Source: Campylobacter iguaniorum | Lineage (GTDB): Bacteria; Campylobacterota; Campylobacteria; Campylobacterales; Campylobacteraceae | Assembly: GCF_000736415.1 (NCBI RefSeq) | Contig: NZ_CP009043.1 | Coordinates: forward strand, 248,001-312,000 | DNA: 64,000 nt | Direction: 5' to 3' | In this document: piece after piece, positions 1 to 8,151 of the stretch | Numbering within the stretch: the first letter of the stretch is position 1 | Layout of the letters: each line of letters begins with the position of its first letter | Position numbers and translations under genes: made by a program | The notes under the pieces: generated by a model | Told to the model about the DNA's origin: nothing | The model's database searches: none | The model's input: only the letters and a program-made list of their open reading frames with translations

Positions 1-82
1 TTTGGTTGAAAAATGTGAATACAAATACCCAAATTAGGGCAACATAGATGATTGAATATAGCACGTAACGTCTTGCTTTCAT
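1..82 (-). CDS. small membrane protein, N-terminal fragment cut by window edge
   Basis: A start codon at 82 opens a frame of 27 codons that runs off the left edge without a stop. The visible residues begin MKARRYVLYS and continue as a strongly hydrophobic stretch, so at least one N-terminal membrane segment is expected. An AAGGA ribosome-binding site lies about seven bases upstream, in the ten-base gap after dksA, so it is probably the last visible gene of the accD-rlmH-dksA operon. I do not recognise the family; a membrane protein sits next to dksA in other Campylobacter, which fits. Confidence 0.6.
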   Translation of the reverse strand, partial: MKARRYVLYSIIYVALIWVFVFTFFNQ

Positions 83-92
83 TTCTAAATCC

Positions 93-449
93 TTACTTTT
101 TGTTATTTTTTTCGATAATTTCGCGACAAGTTATACAGTATCTCGCATGAGGTTTGACTTTCATGCGTTCTATATCTATCTCATCTTCACACATTTCGCA
201 AATTCCATAGCTTCCATCGGCTATTTTTGATAATGATAGGTCGATTTCGGCTAGCTCTTGCTTTTGTTTTATAGATATTGATTGCTCTAAAATAGCGTCT
301 GCATTGATATTTGCAAAATCAAATTCATCGCTAGCTCCACTCTCTCTTAATCCATTTATCTCGTTTGCTGAGTCTATGATATTTTTTTTGATTTGAACTT
401 TGCGTTCTTCAAGGAGTTCTTTAAAAAAATCTAAATCACTCTTTTTCAT
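93..449 (-). CDS. dksA: DksA/TraR-type zinc-finger transcription factor
   Basis: DksA-family proteins bind the secondary channel of RNA polymerase and, with ppGpp, adjust rRNA and stress promoters. The 118 residues show a long N-terminal helical region and a C-terminal C4 zinc finger (C84-x2-C87 and C105-x2-C108). This is shorter than the roughly 150-residue enterobacterial DksA but normal for epsilonproteobacteria. The start at 449 has an AAGGAAA site just upstream. It follows rlmH by nine bases and is probably cotranscribed with accD and rlmH. All four zinc ligands are present, so it is not the cysteine-poor DksA2 type. Confidence 0.9.
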   Translation of the reverse strand: MKKSDLDFFKELLEERKVQIKKNIIDSANEINGLRESGASDEFDFANINADAILEQSISIKQKQELAEIDLSLSKIADGSYGICEMCEDEIDIERMKVKPHARYCITCREIIEKNNKK

Positions 450-458
450 CGTTTTTCC

Positions 459-908
459 TTATTTGTGGTATGGATGGTTTGCATTTATACAAAGCCCTCT
501 AAAAATTTGCTCAAACAACATAAGTTTGGCTATTTTATGGGCTAAAGTAAGTCTGGAGAGACTGACTAACCTATCCATTTTTGATTTGAAATTTGAGCTT
601 AAACCATAAGCTCCACCTATAAAAAATGAGATTTTTTGATTGTCTTTTAATAATTTTGCAAATTCAAAGCTATCTAGCTCTTCGCCTCTCTCATCAAGCC
701 CTATGCAAAACCCGCCAAGACAAGGCATATAAGCGTTATCATAAGCGGTGTGGGATTGCTCTTTTGAGAGGCTTTGGGCTTTTGCGATTTGAGCGTTAAA
801 TTTGTTTATTTCTTGGATATTAGCCCATTTTGATGACATTTTTATATAGTCTTTTAACTCTTCAAAATCATCATTACTTTTTTGTATGCAATGGACTAAA
901 ATTTGCAT
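459..908 (-). CDS. rlmH: 23S rRNA pseudouridine-1915 N3-methyltransferase
   Basis: RlmH is a small SPOUT-class methyltransferase that methylates pseudouridine 1915 in helix 69 of 23S rRNA, acting on assembled 70S ribosomes. The 149 residues contain the SAM-binding segment FFIGGAYG (residues 95-102) and the conserved C-terminal stretch [18 protein letters not shown], ending in the family's typical HPYHK tail. Length is normal. Its ATG shares one base with the accD stop (TAATG), indicating translational coupling in the accD-rlmH-dksA operon. Confidence 0.95.
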   Translation of the reverse strand: MQILVHCIQKSNDDFEELKDYIKMSSKWANIQEINKFNAQIAKAQSLSKEQSHTAYDNAYMPCLGGFCIGLDERGEELDSFEFAKLLKDNQKISFFIGGAYGLSSNFKSKMDRLVSLSRLTLAHKIAKLMLFEQIFRGLCINANHPYHK

Positions 909-1780
909 TAGATAGCCTTAAATTTAATATCTTGCTCTTGTTTTTCGTTCATAAAAAATCTAATCATATCGCTAAGATATTTTTTATGCTCGTTTCTAGG
1001 AACGATTGCGTCAATTAGACCATGTTCTAGCAAGAACTCAGCTCTTTGGAAGCCTTCTGGCAAGCTAGCTTTTATAGTTTGTTCTATTACTCTTTGACCT
1101 GCAAAGCCGATCAACGCTCCTGGTTCAGCGATGATTAAGTCGCCAAGCCATGCAAAAGAAGCAGAAACGCCACCCATAGTAGGATCGGTTAAAACAGAGA
1201 TAAATGGCAGTTTTGCATCGCTTAAAAGCTTTAAGGCAGCACTTGTTTTGCTCATTTGCAAAAGGCTAAATGTGCTTTCTTGCATTCTAGCGCCACCACT
1301 TGCACTTACGATGATAAGAGCGCATCTTTTTTCAATAGCTCTTTTGACGGCTCTTGTGATTTTCTCACCCTCAACTGAGCTGAGACTTCCACCCATAAAG
1401 CCAAAGTCAAACACCACAAGCTCTACAGGCAAAGCATCTATAGTAGCTTCTCCTGATATAATTGAGCTTGATCTTTTACTTTTTTCTTCGCTTTCAGCAA
1501 TTCTTTTTTTATATGATTTTTTATCGACAAATTTAAGCGGATCAATTGGTTTTAAATTTGAATCAAACTCGACAAAGCTTCCTTCATCTACTATAAGCTC
1601 TATTCTTTTTTGTGGGTTTAGACGCATATGATAGCCGCATTTTGGGCATACATTATAACAAGCCTCAACCTCTTTATAATACATTAATGAATTACAGCTA
1701 TTGCACTTAATCCAGTGGCTTGGAGCCTCGCTTGGATTGGATTGTTTTCTTCTCATTTTTGAAAAAAAGTCAGCAAACAT
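908..1780 (-). CDS. accD: acetyl-CoA carboxylase carboxyltransferase subunit beta
   Basis: AccD forms, with AccA, the carboxyltransferase that moves the carboxyl group from biotin to acetyl-CoA, giving malonyl-CoA for fatty-acid synthesis. The N-terminal zinc ribbon has C26-x2-C29 and C45-x2-C48, followed by a crotonase-like domain with [12 protein letters not shown] chose the start at 1780 (290 residues): an AAGGAA site lies just upstream, the residues match the family N-terminus, and a -10 hexamer sits at 1809-1814. An in-frame ATG at 1819 would lie upstream of that promoter and is unlikely to be used. First gene of an accD-rlmH-dksA operon. Confidence 0.95.
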   Translation of the reverse strand: MFADFFSKMRRKQSNPSEAPSHWIKCNSCNSLMYYKEVEACYNVCPKCGYHMRLNPQKRIELIVDEGSFVEFDSNLKPIDPLKFVDKKSYKKRIAESEEKSKRSSSIISGEATIDALPVELVVFDFGFMGGSLSSVEGEKITRAVKRAIEKRCALIIVSASGGARMQESTFSLLQMSKTSAALKLLSDAKLPFISVLTDPTMGGVSASFAWLGDLIIAEPGALIGFAGQRVIEQTIKASLPEGFQRAEFLLEHGLIDAIVPRNEHKKYLSDMIRFFMNEKQEQDIKFKAI

Positions 1781-1808
1781 TTTTTTCCTTATTTTAAAAA
1801 ATTGGTCG

Positions 1809-1814
1809 ATTATA
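1809..1814 (-). promoter_or_regulatory. predicted -10 element for accD operon
   Basis: On the minus strand this reads TATAAT, about 28 bases upstream of the chosen accD start and properly placed for a short leader. As usual in Campylobacter, no clear -35 box is visible; the upstream DNA is T-rich. Confidence 0.5.
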
Positions 1815-1951
1815 GCCAAATTTAGCCAAATTTTTCTTTAAAGGATTTCTTGATATTTTTGTAAAATATTTTCAAATTTAATAGCGATTTGTTACGATAT
1901 TTCTAAGATATATTAAATTTATAGTATTTGATTAGATATTTTTTGTCTTAT

Positions 1952-1970
1952 TTAGAATTGATTAAACTAA
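1952..1970 (+). promoter_or_regulatory. possible PerR-type operator upstream of ahpC
   Basis: An imperfect dyad with outer arms TTAG and CTAA lies just upstream of the ahpC -10 hexamer. It only partly resembles the Bacillus-type PerR box TTATAATnATTATAA. ahpC is a known PerR target in C. jejuni and perR is in this window, so the position is sensible, but the sequence match is weak. Confidence 0.25.
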
Positions 1971-1976
1971 CAGAGA

Positions 1977-1982
1977 TATAAT
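1977..1982 (+). promoter_or_regulatory. predicted -10 element for ahpC
   Basis: A perfect TATAAT, 39 bases before the ahpC ATG, in a very A/T-rich region with T-rich blocks upstream, the usual form of a Campylobacter sigma-70 promoter. The leader carries an AGGAGA ribosome-binding site. Confidence 0.6.
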
Positions 1983-2020
1983 TTCGCTCATAATAAAAAT
2001 TACTAATAAAAGGAGACAGA

Positions 2021-2617
2021 ATGATCGTTACAAATAAAGCACCTGAGTTAAGCGGTGTAGCAGTTTTAGGCAATGGACAAATAGAGGAAAAATTTGATCT
2101 ATACAAAAATATCGGACCAAAAGGTGCGGTAGTATTTTTCTATCCAAAAGATTTTACATTTGTTTGTCCAAGTGAGATTATCGCATTTGACCACAGATAT
2201 CAAGAGTTCAAAGAAAGAGGCATCGAAGTAATCGGCGTAAGCTGCGACAACGAATATTGCCACTTTGCATGGAGAGAAACAGATGTTAAACAAGGCGGTA
2301 TCGGCAGAGTTCAATTCCCAATAGTAGCTGACCTTAAAAAAGAGTGGGCAAGAGGATTTGACGTATTGTTTGATGAAGCAGTTGCTCTAAGAGGAAGCTT
2401 CTTGCTTGATAGCGATGGCACTGTAAGACATGCAGTTATAAACGACCTTCCACTTGGTAGAAATATCGATGAAATGGTAAGAATGGTAGATACTATGCTA
2501 TTTACAAATGAGCATGGCGAAGTTTGCCCAGCTGGCTGGAACAAAGGTGATAAAGGCATGAAACCTTCAACTGAGGGCGTTGCAAACTACCTTGGCGAAA
2601 ATGGTAGCAAACTATAA
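2021..2617 (+). CDS. ahpC: alkyl hydroperoxide reductase / 2-Cys peroxiredoxin
   Basis: AhpC reduces hydrogen peroxide, organic peroxides and peroxynitrite. The 198 residues show the typical Prx1 pattern: peroxidatic cysteine C49 in FTFVCPSE and resolving cysteine C169 in GEVCPAGW. No ahpF is nearby; in epsilonproteobacteria AhpC is generally recycled by thioredoxin, and trxA and trxB are present at 42573-43962. Monocistronic, with its own promoter and a strong hairpin terminator. Translation start is set by AGGAGA a few bases upstream. Likely regulated by PerR (gene at 14745-15161), as in C. jejuni. Confidence 0.97.
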   Translation: MIVTNKAPELSGVAVLGNGQIEEKFDLYKNIGPKGAVVFFYPKDFTFVCPSEIIAFDHRYQEFKERGIEVIGVSCDNEYCHFAWRETDVKQGGIGRVQFPIVADLKKEWARGFDVLFDEAVALRGSFLLDSDGTVRHAVINDLPLGRNIDEMVRMVDTMLFTNEHGEVCPAGWNKGDKGMKPSTEGVANYLGENGSKL

Positions 2618-2623
2618 TTCGTA

Positions 2624-2654
2624 AAATTTGATAGGAGATTCTCCTATCAAATTT
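2624..2654. terminator. perfect 31-base palindrome, bidirectional terminator of ahpC and serC
   Basis: Two perfectly complementary 15-base arms (left arm starts AAATTTGATAGG) around a single central T lie between the ahpC stop and the serC stop. The outer arms are A/T-rich, giving U-tracts on either strand, so it can serve both convergent genes. Confidence 0.8.
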
Positions 2655-2666
2655 AAGCTATTTTAA

Positions 2667-3746
2667 TTATCCGTTTTTTCTTTCGAATTCTTTCATAAAC
2701 TCAACTAAAGTTTTTACATTGTCTAGTGTTACGGCGTTATAAATAGACGCTCTAAGCCCACCTAAAATCCTATGACCTTTTAATCCAATCATATTATTTG
2801 CTTCAGCTTCTTTGACAAAAAGTGCGTCTAAATCAGCATTTGGAGTTGTGTAGCTGACATTCATAAGAGATCTTGAGCCGACCTTTGCGTGAGCTTGATA
2901 GAAGCTTGAATTGTCAATAAAATCATAAAGATATTTTGCTTTTTGTTTGTTTAGCTCGTGGATTGCTTTTAAGCCGCCTTGCTCATTTATCCAGTCAAGC
3001 ACTAAATCAAACATATAAATTCCAAATGTCGGAGGAGTGTTTGCAAGTGAGTTTGCTTCTATTTGAGTAGTGTAGCGAAGTGGGGTAGGGACGTTGTCTT
3101 TTACTCTAGCGGCTAGATCTTTGCGGATGATGACTAGAGTGATTCCTGCTGGGCCTGCATTTTTTTGAGCTCCACCATAAAACATTCCGATATTTTTGGT
3201 GTTGAAGTCAAGTTCGCGGCTAAGCAAATCGCTGCTGCTATCTACTACTAAAGGGCATTTTGTATCTGGTAATTTTGCGTACTGGGTGCCGTAAATTGTG
3301 TTGTTTGAACAGATATAAGCATAATCTGCGTCATCGCTAAATTTAATATTTTCTGGAATTCTATCAAATTTAGTCTCTTCGCTTGAGGCGACAACTTCAT
3401 AATTTATGCTTTGGATTTTGGCTTCTTTAATAGCTTTTGTAGTCCAAACGCCAGTATTTACATACTGAGCAACTCCGCCATTATATAAATTCATAGGAAC
3501 TTGTGCGAACTGAAGCGTTGCTCCACCTTGCAAAAATAAAACAGCATAATCATCGCTTACATTATAAAATTTTCTGATTTTTTCTATTGCTGCGTTGTGA
3601 AGAGCGTCAAAGACCTTGCCTCTGTGGCTGATCTCCATAATACTAAAACCCATGCCTTTGTAGCTGGTAAATTCAGCCTTTGCGCGTTCTAAAACGCTAA
3701 GTGGAATCGCACTTGGACCTGCGCTAAAATTTAAAACTCTATTCAT
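2667..3746 (-). CDS. serC: phosphoserine aminotransferase
   Basis: SerC converts 3-phosphohydroxypyruvate and glutamate to phosphoserine in serine synthesis, and also acts in PLP synthesis. This is a class V PLP aminotransferase; the PLP lysine is in GGAQKNAGP (about K195). The N-terminal [10 protein letters not shown] motif is characteristic. A GTG nine bases further upstream (3755) overlaps the AAAGGTG ribosome-binding site, so the ATG at 3746 (359 residues) is preferred. It lies 13 bases after xseA and is probably cotranscribed with xseA and ubiE. Confidence 0.96.
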   Translation of the reverse strand: MNRVLNFSAGPSAIPLSVLERAKAEFTSYKGMGFSIMEISHRGKVFDALHNAAIEKIRKFYNVSDDYAVLFLQGGATLQFAQVPMNLYNGGVAQYVNTGVWTTKAIKEAKIQSINYEVVASSEETKFDRIPENIKFSDDADYAYICSNNTIYGTQYAKLPDTKCPLVVDSSSDLLSRELDFNTKNIGMFYGGAQKNAGPAGITLVIIRKDLAARVKDNVPTPLRYTTQIEANSLANTPPTFGIYMFDLVLDWINEQGGLKAIHELNKQKAKYLYDFIDNSSFYQAHAKVGSRSLMNVSYTTPNADLDALFVKEAEANNMIGLKGHRILGGLRASIYNAVTLDNVKTLVEFMKEFERKNG

Positions 3747-3759
3747 ATTTATCACCTTT

Positions 3760-4923
3760 CTAAGATTTTATTATTGCTTGTTTTTTGCTATTTTGTGAGT
3801 AAAGCGTGACTTCATCGCCACTTTTTAGCTCACTTAGAGCTGTAATTTTACCATTTTTTTGGATTTGTATCATAGTTTTTGTTAGATTAAAAAACTGATT
3901 TTGCTTTGATAAGCTTAGTTCGCACTCTTTTAGGGCGTGAGATAATCTCATAAGCTTGGTTTGGACTAGATTATCTAGTGAGATTTTTTTGTGCTTTAAT
4001 TCAAGGACTGCGTTGCCGATTCTTTGAGATAAGGCTTGGTTTTTGAGATTTAGACTTACCAAATTTAGCCTATTTTCGCACTTTTCAAGTTTTTGGTTTA
4101 TGAAGTTTTTAAAGGCGTCATAAACCATATCTAGGCTTTGAGCCAAAACCTTGCTATCAGGAAGCAAATCGACCATAGCAGCTGTTGGGGTAAGTGAGCG
4201 ATGATCTGCTACGAAGTCACTGATACAGTAGTCTATCTCGTGACCTATGGCTGAGATTAGTGGGGTTTGGAGATCAAAAATAGCCCTTGCTAAGCCCTCA
4301 TCATTGAAGCACCATAGATCTTCTTTGCTTCCGCCACCTCTTGCTAAAACTATGGCATCAAATCCTTGCAAATCAATCTTTTTTAGGATGTTGCAGATAT
4401 TTGTTGCTGCCATTTCGCCTTGCATGAGTGAGTTAAAAACACTAAATTTGCATAGCGTAAAACGATCATTTATCACTTTTAGCATATCTTGATAAGCAGC
4501 TGATGTTAGGCTGGTGATTATGGCTACGTTTTTTGGAAATTTAGGTAGTGGTTTTTTAAATTTGATATCAAAAAGCCCCTCTTTTTGGAGTTTTTCTTTT
4601 AGCTCATTGAAGGCTAGTTCAAGCTCACCAATACCTGCTGGGAGCATTTTGTTTGCCATGAGTTGGTAGCCTCCAGTTGGCGGATATATTGTGAGTTTGC
4701 CTTGAACTGTGATTTTCATACCGTCTTTGACTTCAAATTTAATGGCTTGATTTTGGAATTTATACATAGCTGAGCTTATGACGCTTTTTTCATCTTTGAG
4801 TGAAAAATACCAGTGTCCAGAGCTATGTTTGATCATCCTTGAGATCTCGCCAGTGACTTCTACAAAGCTAAAATGAGTTTCGAGCAGCGCCTTTGCTTGC
4901 TCGTTGAGTTGGCTAACTGTCAT
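3760..4923 (-). CDS. xseA: exodeoxyribonuclease VII large subunit
   Basis: XseA is the catalytic subunit of ExoVII, which degrades single-stranded DNA in repair. The N-terminal OB-fold includes [20 protein letters not shown], followed by the exonuclease domain with [11 protein letters not shown] and a long coiled-coil C-terminus. The start at 4923 gives 387 residues and overlaps the ubiE stop in an ATGA arrangement, which fits both translational coupling and the family N-terminus (MTVSQLNEQ). Upstream in-frame codons lie inside ubiE. I see no xseB in the window. Confidence 0.93.
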   Translation of the reverse strand: MTVSQLNEQAKALLETHFSFVEVTGEISRMIKHSSGHWYFSLKDEKSVISSAMYKFQNQAIKFEVKDGMKITVQGKLTIYPPTGGYQLMANKMLPAGIGELELAFNELKEKLQKEGLFDIKFKKPLPKFPKNVAIITSLTSAAYQDMLKVINDRFTLCKFSVFNSLMQGEMAATNICNILKKIDLQGFDAIVLARGGGSKEDLWCFNDEGLARAIFDLQTPLISAIGHEIDYCISDFVADHRSLTPTAAMVDLLPDSKVLAQSLDMVYDAFKNFINQKLEKCENRLNLVSLNLKNQALSQRIGNAVLELKHKKISLDNLVQTKLMRLSHALKECELSLSKQNQFFNLTKTMIQIQKNGKITALSELKSGDEVTLYSQNSKKQAIIKS

Positions 4924-5630
4924 TTTACTTTTTTTGCTATAAAAAGTGTGCTGACATCGAAGCTGTAGCCCTTGCAAATTTGCACTTCAAATCCAGCTTC
5001 TCTTAACTCATCGCAAAAGCTTTTTTTGTCCAAAAAGTTTTCTATACTGCTTGGCAAATACGTGTAAGCCTCTTCATTTTTGCTGATGAAACCGCCGATC
5101 TTTGGCAGTATTTTACTAAGATAAAAGTCCCTGATTTTTGGTATAAATCCGCTATTGTTTCTTTTAGTAAACTCAAGCACTACGACGTATCCACCGGGTT
5201 TTAGAACGCGGTTAAACTCTTTTAGGGCTTCATTTCTTGCTATAACGTTTCTTATGCCATAGCTAATGCTTATTATATCGGCGCTTTGGTCTTCTAAGCC
5301 AGTATTATCAGCCATCGCAGTGATAAACGTAAAGTCCTTGAACTTTTCTTTTGCTACTTCTAACATTCCGGTACTTGGATCGACGCCGGTTATGGAGTTT
5401 ATTTTAACCCCAAGCTCACTAGCCATACTTTGCCAGATCCCCATCATATCGCCAGTTCCACAAGCCACATCGACTATATCAATGCTACTATTTTTATAGT
5501 TTTCTAGCACCAGTGAGCAGGCATTTTTCCTCCAGCTAATATCAACTCCAAAGCTCAAAACTCTGTTTGCTTTGTCGTAAGTCGGCGCTATTTGATTAAA
5601 CATTTCTATGATTTTTTCTTGTTTTTCCAC
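4920..5630 (-). CDS. ubiE: demethylmenaquinone methyltransferase (UbiE/MenG family)
   Basis: This SAM-dependent C-methyltransferase performs the last step of menaquinone synthesis, methylating demethylmenaquinone. Campylobacter respire with menaquinones, so the MenG role is expected rather than the ubiquinone one. Motif I reads VDVACGTGDM, followed by ITGVDPSTGML and the family stretch ISYGIRNV. The start is GTG at 5630, with AAGGAAA seven bases upstream. It abuts the CYTH-CHAD gene and overlaps xseA by four bases, so the order is a compact operon. Confidence 0.93.
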   Translation of the reverse strand: MEKQEKIIEMFNQIAPTYDKANRVLSFGVDISWRKNACSLVLENYKNSSIDIVDVACGTGDMMGIWQSMASELGVKINSITGVDPSTGMLEVAKEKFKDFTFITAMADNTGLEDQSADIISISYGIRNVIARNEALKEFNRVLKPGGYVVVLEFTKRNNSGFIPKIRDFYLSKILPKIGGFISKNEEAYTYLPSSIENFLDKKSFCDELREAGFEVQICKGYSFDVSTLFIAKKVK

Positions 5631-7022
5631 TTAAATTTCCTTCGTATAATAAACCTTCAAAATTCTTGATAATTTATGAATTTTGCCGTTGATTTTCTGC
5701 GTTTTTGTCTGAATTTTCTTTTGGATTTTTTTGATTTGTTTTTTTATATTTTTATCAAAAGTGCTAAATTTATCACTATCAAATTTCATTTTAGCAAAAT
5801 TGTTAGACTGCAAGATGAAATTTATCTCTTTTAGCACTTTGTCTATTTTTTTGACTAGTTTATCTGTTTTTAAGACAAATATATCGCCAAAATATTCCAA
5901 AGTTATTTTCAAATTTAATAGATTTTTGTATAAATTCGCATAATTATTCATGCTATAAAAACTCTTTAAAGCTCCAAGGCAAAGCAATCTTAAATGATAA
6001 GCAACGCTTGATTTTAAGCAGTTTTGACCATCTTTTGATATATAAAATTTATCGCTATCGCTTAGCAAAATTTCCCACTCTTTTAAGGTTTCTTCAAACT
6101 CATCTGAGCTTAAAAATAGCCTTATCTCATCTTCTAAAATTTGCCTATTTTGATAAAAATGGTTCACCTGATTTGAGCTTGTTTGCCAAGCTTCAATGTA
6201 TTCTTCTAAGAAATTTTGCTCGATCAAATTTAGCATTTTTTGAGAAATTTCTTCAAAAATATTGATAAATTTAGTGCAAATTCGCTCGTCTATGGCAAAT
6301 TTAAAACTCTTCAAGAAAAATAGCGATTTGTAAATTTCGTTTTGCAAGCTTTGTAAGGAGGCTTTGTCTTTTGTTTTTAAGTAGTTTAATTTTTGGCTTA
6401 AAACAGCATTGTAAATTTGAAACAAAACCATTCTTATGCCATCATAAGTGCTTATCAAGCTTGGGAAAAACAGCTTAAACTCGCCTAGTTTTTCTATCAT
6501 TTTTAGTGAGTTTTTGTAGTCAAAGTTGAAATTTGGATTGCCAAATAGGGCTAAATTTTTATTTTTATATCTTTCATCTTCTGTTATTTCTTTTAAGATA
6601 TTTTGAGCTAGAAATTCTGGCATCACAAACTCTTTAGCGTCATTTTGGGTCAAAAACTCTATCTCGAAAACAGCCAAATCGCAAAGCCAGTCGCTATAAA
6701 CATCTATGTTGCAAGGTAGATTATTGAGCTTAAACTCATATCTGGTTTTTGAAATAGGCAAGGCAATAGCGTGTTTGAGCGCTTTTTCATACTCTTTTTT
6801 ACTGATTTTTATCTCGTGTTCTTGTCTGATAAGACCTTTGCCAAATTTCATAGTTTTGAAGAATTGATCATCACTTTTGCGGTATCTAGTCTCATTTACT
6901 GGTGAAATTTGAGTATAAAATTGTGTTATATTTAGTTGTTTAAACTCAACTCCGTCTGTTTGAAGTGTGTTTTGCAAAAAGGTATCATTTAGTAAAAATT
7001 TACGCTCAATTTCTAGAACCAA
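5631..7022 (-). CDS. CYTH-CHAD domain protein, putative inorganic triphosphatase
   Basis: The N-terminus has the CYTH signature EIERKF (residues 4-9) and further charged strands up to about residue 165. These form the triphosphate tunnel of the CyaB/ThTPase superfamily, which hydrolyses inorganic or organic triphosphates. The rest is a helical, lysine- and histidine-bearing CHAD domain, which binds polyphosphate in characterised members. By family, polyphosphate or triphosphate metabolism is likely; the exact substrate cannot be read. It begins at TTG 7022, with AAGGA seven bases upstream. It directly abuts ubiE with no gap and heads the ubiE-xseA-serC operon, a position I do not recall from C. 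jejuni. Confidence 0.75.
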   Translation of the reverse strand: MVLEIERKFLLNDTFLQNTLQTDGVEFKQLNITQFYTQISPVNETRYRKSDDQFFKTMKFGKGLIRQEHEIKISKKEYEKALKHAIALPISKTRYEFKLNNLPCNIDVYSDWLCDLAVFEIEFLTQNDAKEFVMPEFLAQNILKEITEDERYKNKNLALFGNPNFNFDYKNSLKMIEKLGEFKLFFPSLISTYDGIRMVLFQIYNAVLSQKLNYLKTKDKASLQSLQNEIYKSLFFLKSFKFAIDERICTKFINIFEEISQKMLNLIEQNFLEEYIEAWQTSSNQVNHFYQNRQILEDEIRLFLSSDEFEETLKEWEILLSDSDKFYISKDGQNCLKSSVAYHLRLLCLGALKSFYSMNNYANLYKNLLNLKITLEYFGDIFVLKTDKLVKKIDKVLKEINFILQSNNFAKMKFDSDKFSTFDKNIKKQIKKIQKKIQTKTQKINGKIHKLSRILKVYYTKEI

Positions 7023-7052
7023 TTCTAAATCCTTTGCATTAGATTGGCAATG

Positions 7053-7058
7053 ATTTTA
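7053..7058 (-). promoter_or_regulatory. predicted -10 element for CYTH-CHAD/ubiE operon
   Basis: On the minus strand this reads TAAAAT, 30 bases upstream of the TTG start, in the divergent region shared with the ABC exporter operon. Confidence 0.4.
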
Positions 7059-7111
7059 CCTAATTTCTACTAAATATTAGCTTTATAAGATTTGTTTAAT
7101 TTCTAAAAAAG

Positions 7112-7117
7112 TATAAT
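7112..7117 (+). promoter_or_regulatory. predicted -10 element for ABC exporter operon
   Basis: A perfect TATAAT 38 bases before the TTG start of the membrane-fusion gene; the leader contains AGGAG at a good distance from the start. Confidence 0.55.
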
Positions 7118-7155
7118 GAAAATTTCACAATAAACACGCTTTTTTAGGAGTTTGC

Positions 7156-8151
7156 TTGAAAAAATTTCTCTTTATAATCTTAAGCCTTGCTGTCATAATT
7201 TTGCTATATTTTACTTATAAAAATGGTGGATTTAATGGGCAAAAAGAAGACATATTTTATGGTAATGTCGATACAAAAACAGTTGATCTATCATTTAGAT
7301 TTTTGGGACAAATTTCAAGCATTGCCAAAGAAGAGGGCGACAGCGTAAAAATAGGCGAAGAGATAGCAAGGCTTGATGATGAGTATTTGCTAAATTCGCT
7401 TGAGAGCGTAAAAACAAATATCGCCTTAGAAAAAATCAAACTTGATAAGCTTGAAAATGGCTATAGAAAAGAAGATATTGCTTCAGCCAAAGCGAGTTTT
7501 GAAATGGGCATGGCAAATTTAGCAAAGGCAAAAGATAGCTTTGCTAGACAAGAAAAACTCATCAAAACAAACTCAACTTCACAAGAAGCTTATATGAATG
7601 CAAAGTCAAATTTAGAAGCTATGAGAGCAAATTTGGCTCTTGCTAAAGCTGGTTATGAAAAACTCCAAAATGGCTATGAAAAAGCAGATATAAAAGCTCA
7701 AGCTGAGCTAGTAAAATCCCTAGAAATCAAAAAACAAGCCATAGAACTTGACCTTAAAAACTCTATCATCAGATCGCCATATAATGGTATCTTGCAAAAA
7801 AAATACAAAGAATTAGGCTCGACTGTGGTGCAAAACGAACCAGTCGCACAGATTGCTAGAATGGATAAATTTTTTATCAGAGCTTACGCAAACGAGCCAG
7901 ACCTTAAAAAGCTAGAGCTTGGAGAAGATATGCTTATATATAGCGATGCTAGAGATGAGCCATATCGTGGGCGTTTGAGCTTTATTTCAAGCGTGGCTGA
8001 GTTCACTCCAAAACACATTCAAACTATGGAGCTTAGAAGTGAGCTTGTTTATAGATTTGAGATCATTATTGATGATTTTGATACCAAACTAAAACAAGGT
8101 ATGCCTGTGCATATTAAATTTAGCAATGATAAAAGCAACCAATCTTTCTAA
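7156..8151 (+). CDS. HlyD-family membrane fusion protein of ABC exporter (YbhG-like)
   Basis: This periplasmic adaptor is expected to link an inner-membrane ABC exporter to the outer membrane. A single N-terminal membrane anchor (residues about 4-20) is followed by a lipoyl-type half (residues 45-75), a long alpha-helical hairpin rich in Ala/Lys/Glu, the second lipoyl half with IIRSPYNGILQ, and a beta-barrel domain. The start is TTG with AGGAG upstream. Its end overlaps the ATPase gene by 26 bases. The order adaptor, fused double ATPase, two permeases matches ybhGFSR of E. coli. Substrate unknown; drugs or cations are possible by analogy. Confidence 0.85.
   Translation: MKKFLFIILSLAVIILLYFTYKNGGFNGQKEDIFYGNVDTKTVDLSFRFLGQISSIAKEEGDSVKIGEEIARLDDEYLLNSLESVKTNIALEKIKLDKLENGYRKEDIASAKASFEMGMANLAKAKDSFARQEKLIKTNSTSQEAYMNAKSNLEAMRANLALAKAGYEKLQNGYEKADIKAQAELVKSLEIKKQAIELDLKNSIIRSPYNGILQKKYKELGSTVVQNEPVAQIARMDKFFIRAYANEPDLKKLELGEDMLIYSDARDEPYRGRLSFISSVAEFTPKHIQTMELRSELVYRFEIIIDDFDTKLKQGMPVHIKFSNDKSNQSF

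Noticed and set aside
1131-1631. A 166-codon open frame on the plus strand
   Set aside because: Antisense to accD, which is firmly identified; no supporting start signal.
1781-1819. Extended accD start at 1819
   Set aside because: It would begin upstream of a well-placed -10 hexamer, while ATG 1780 has an AAGGAA site and the family N-terminus.
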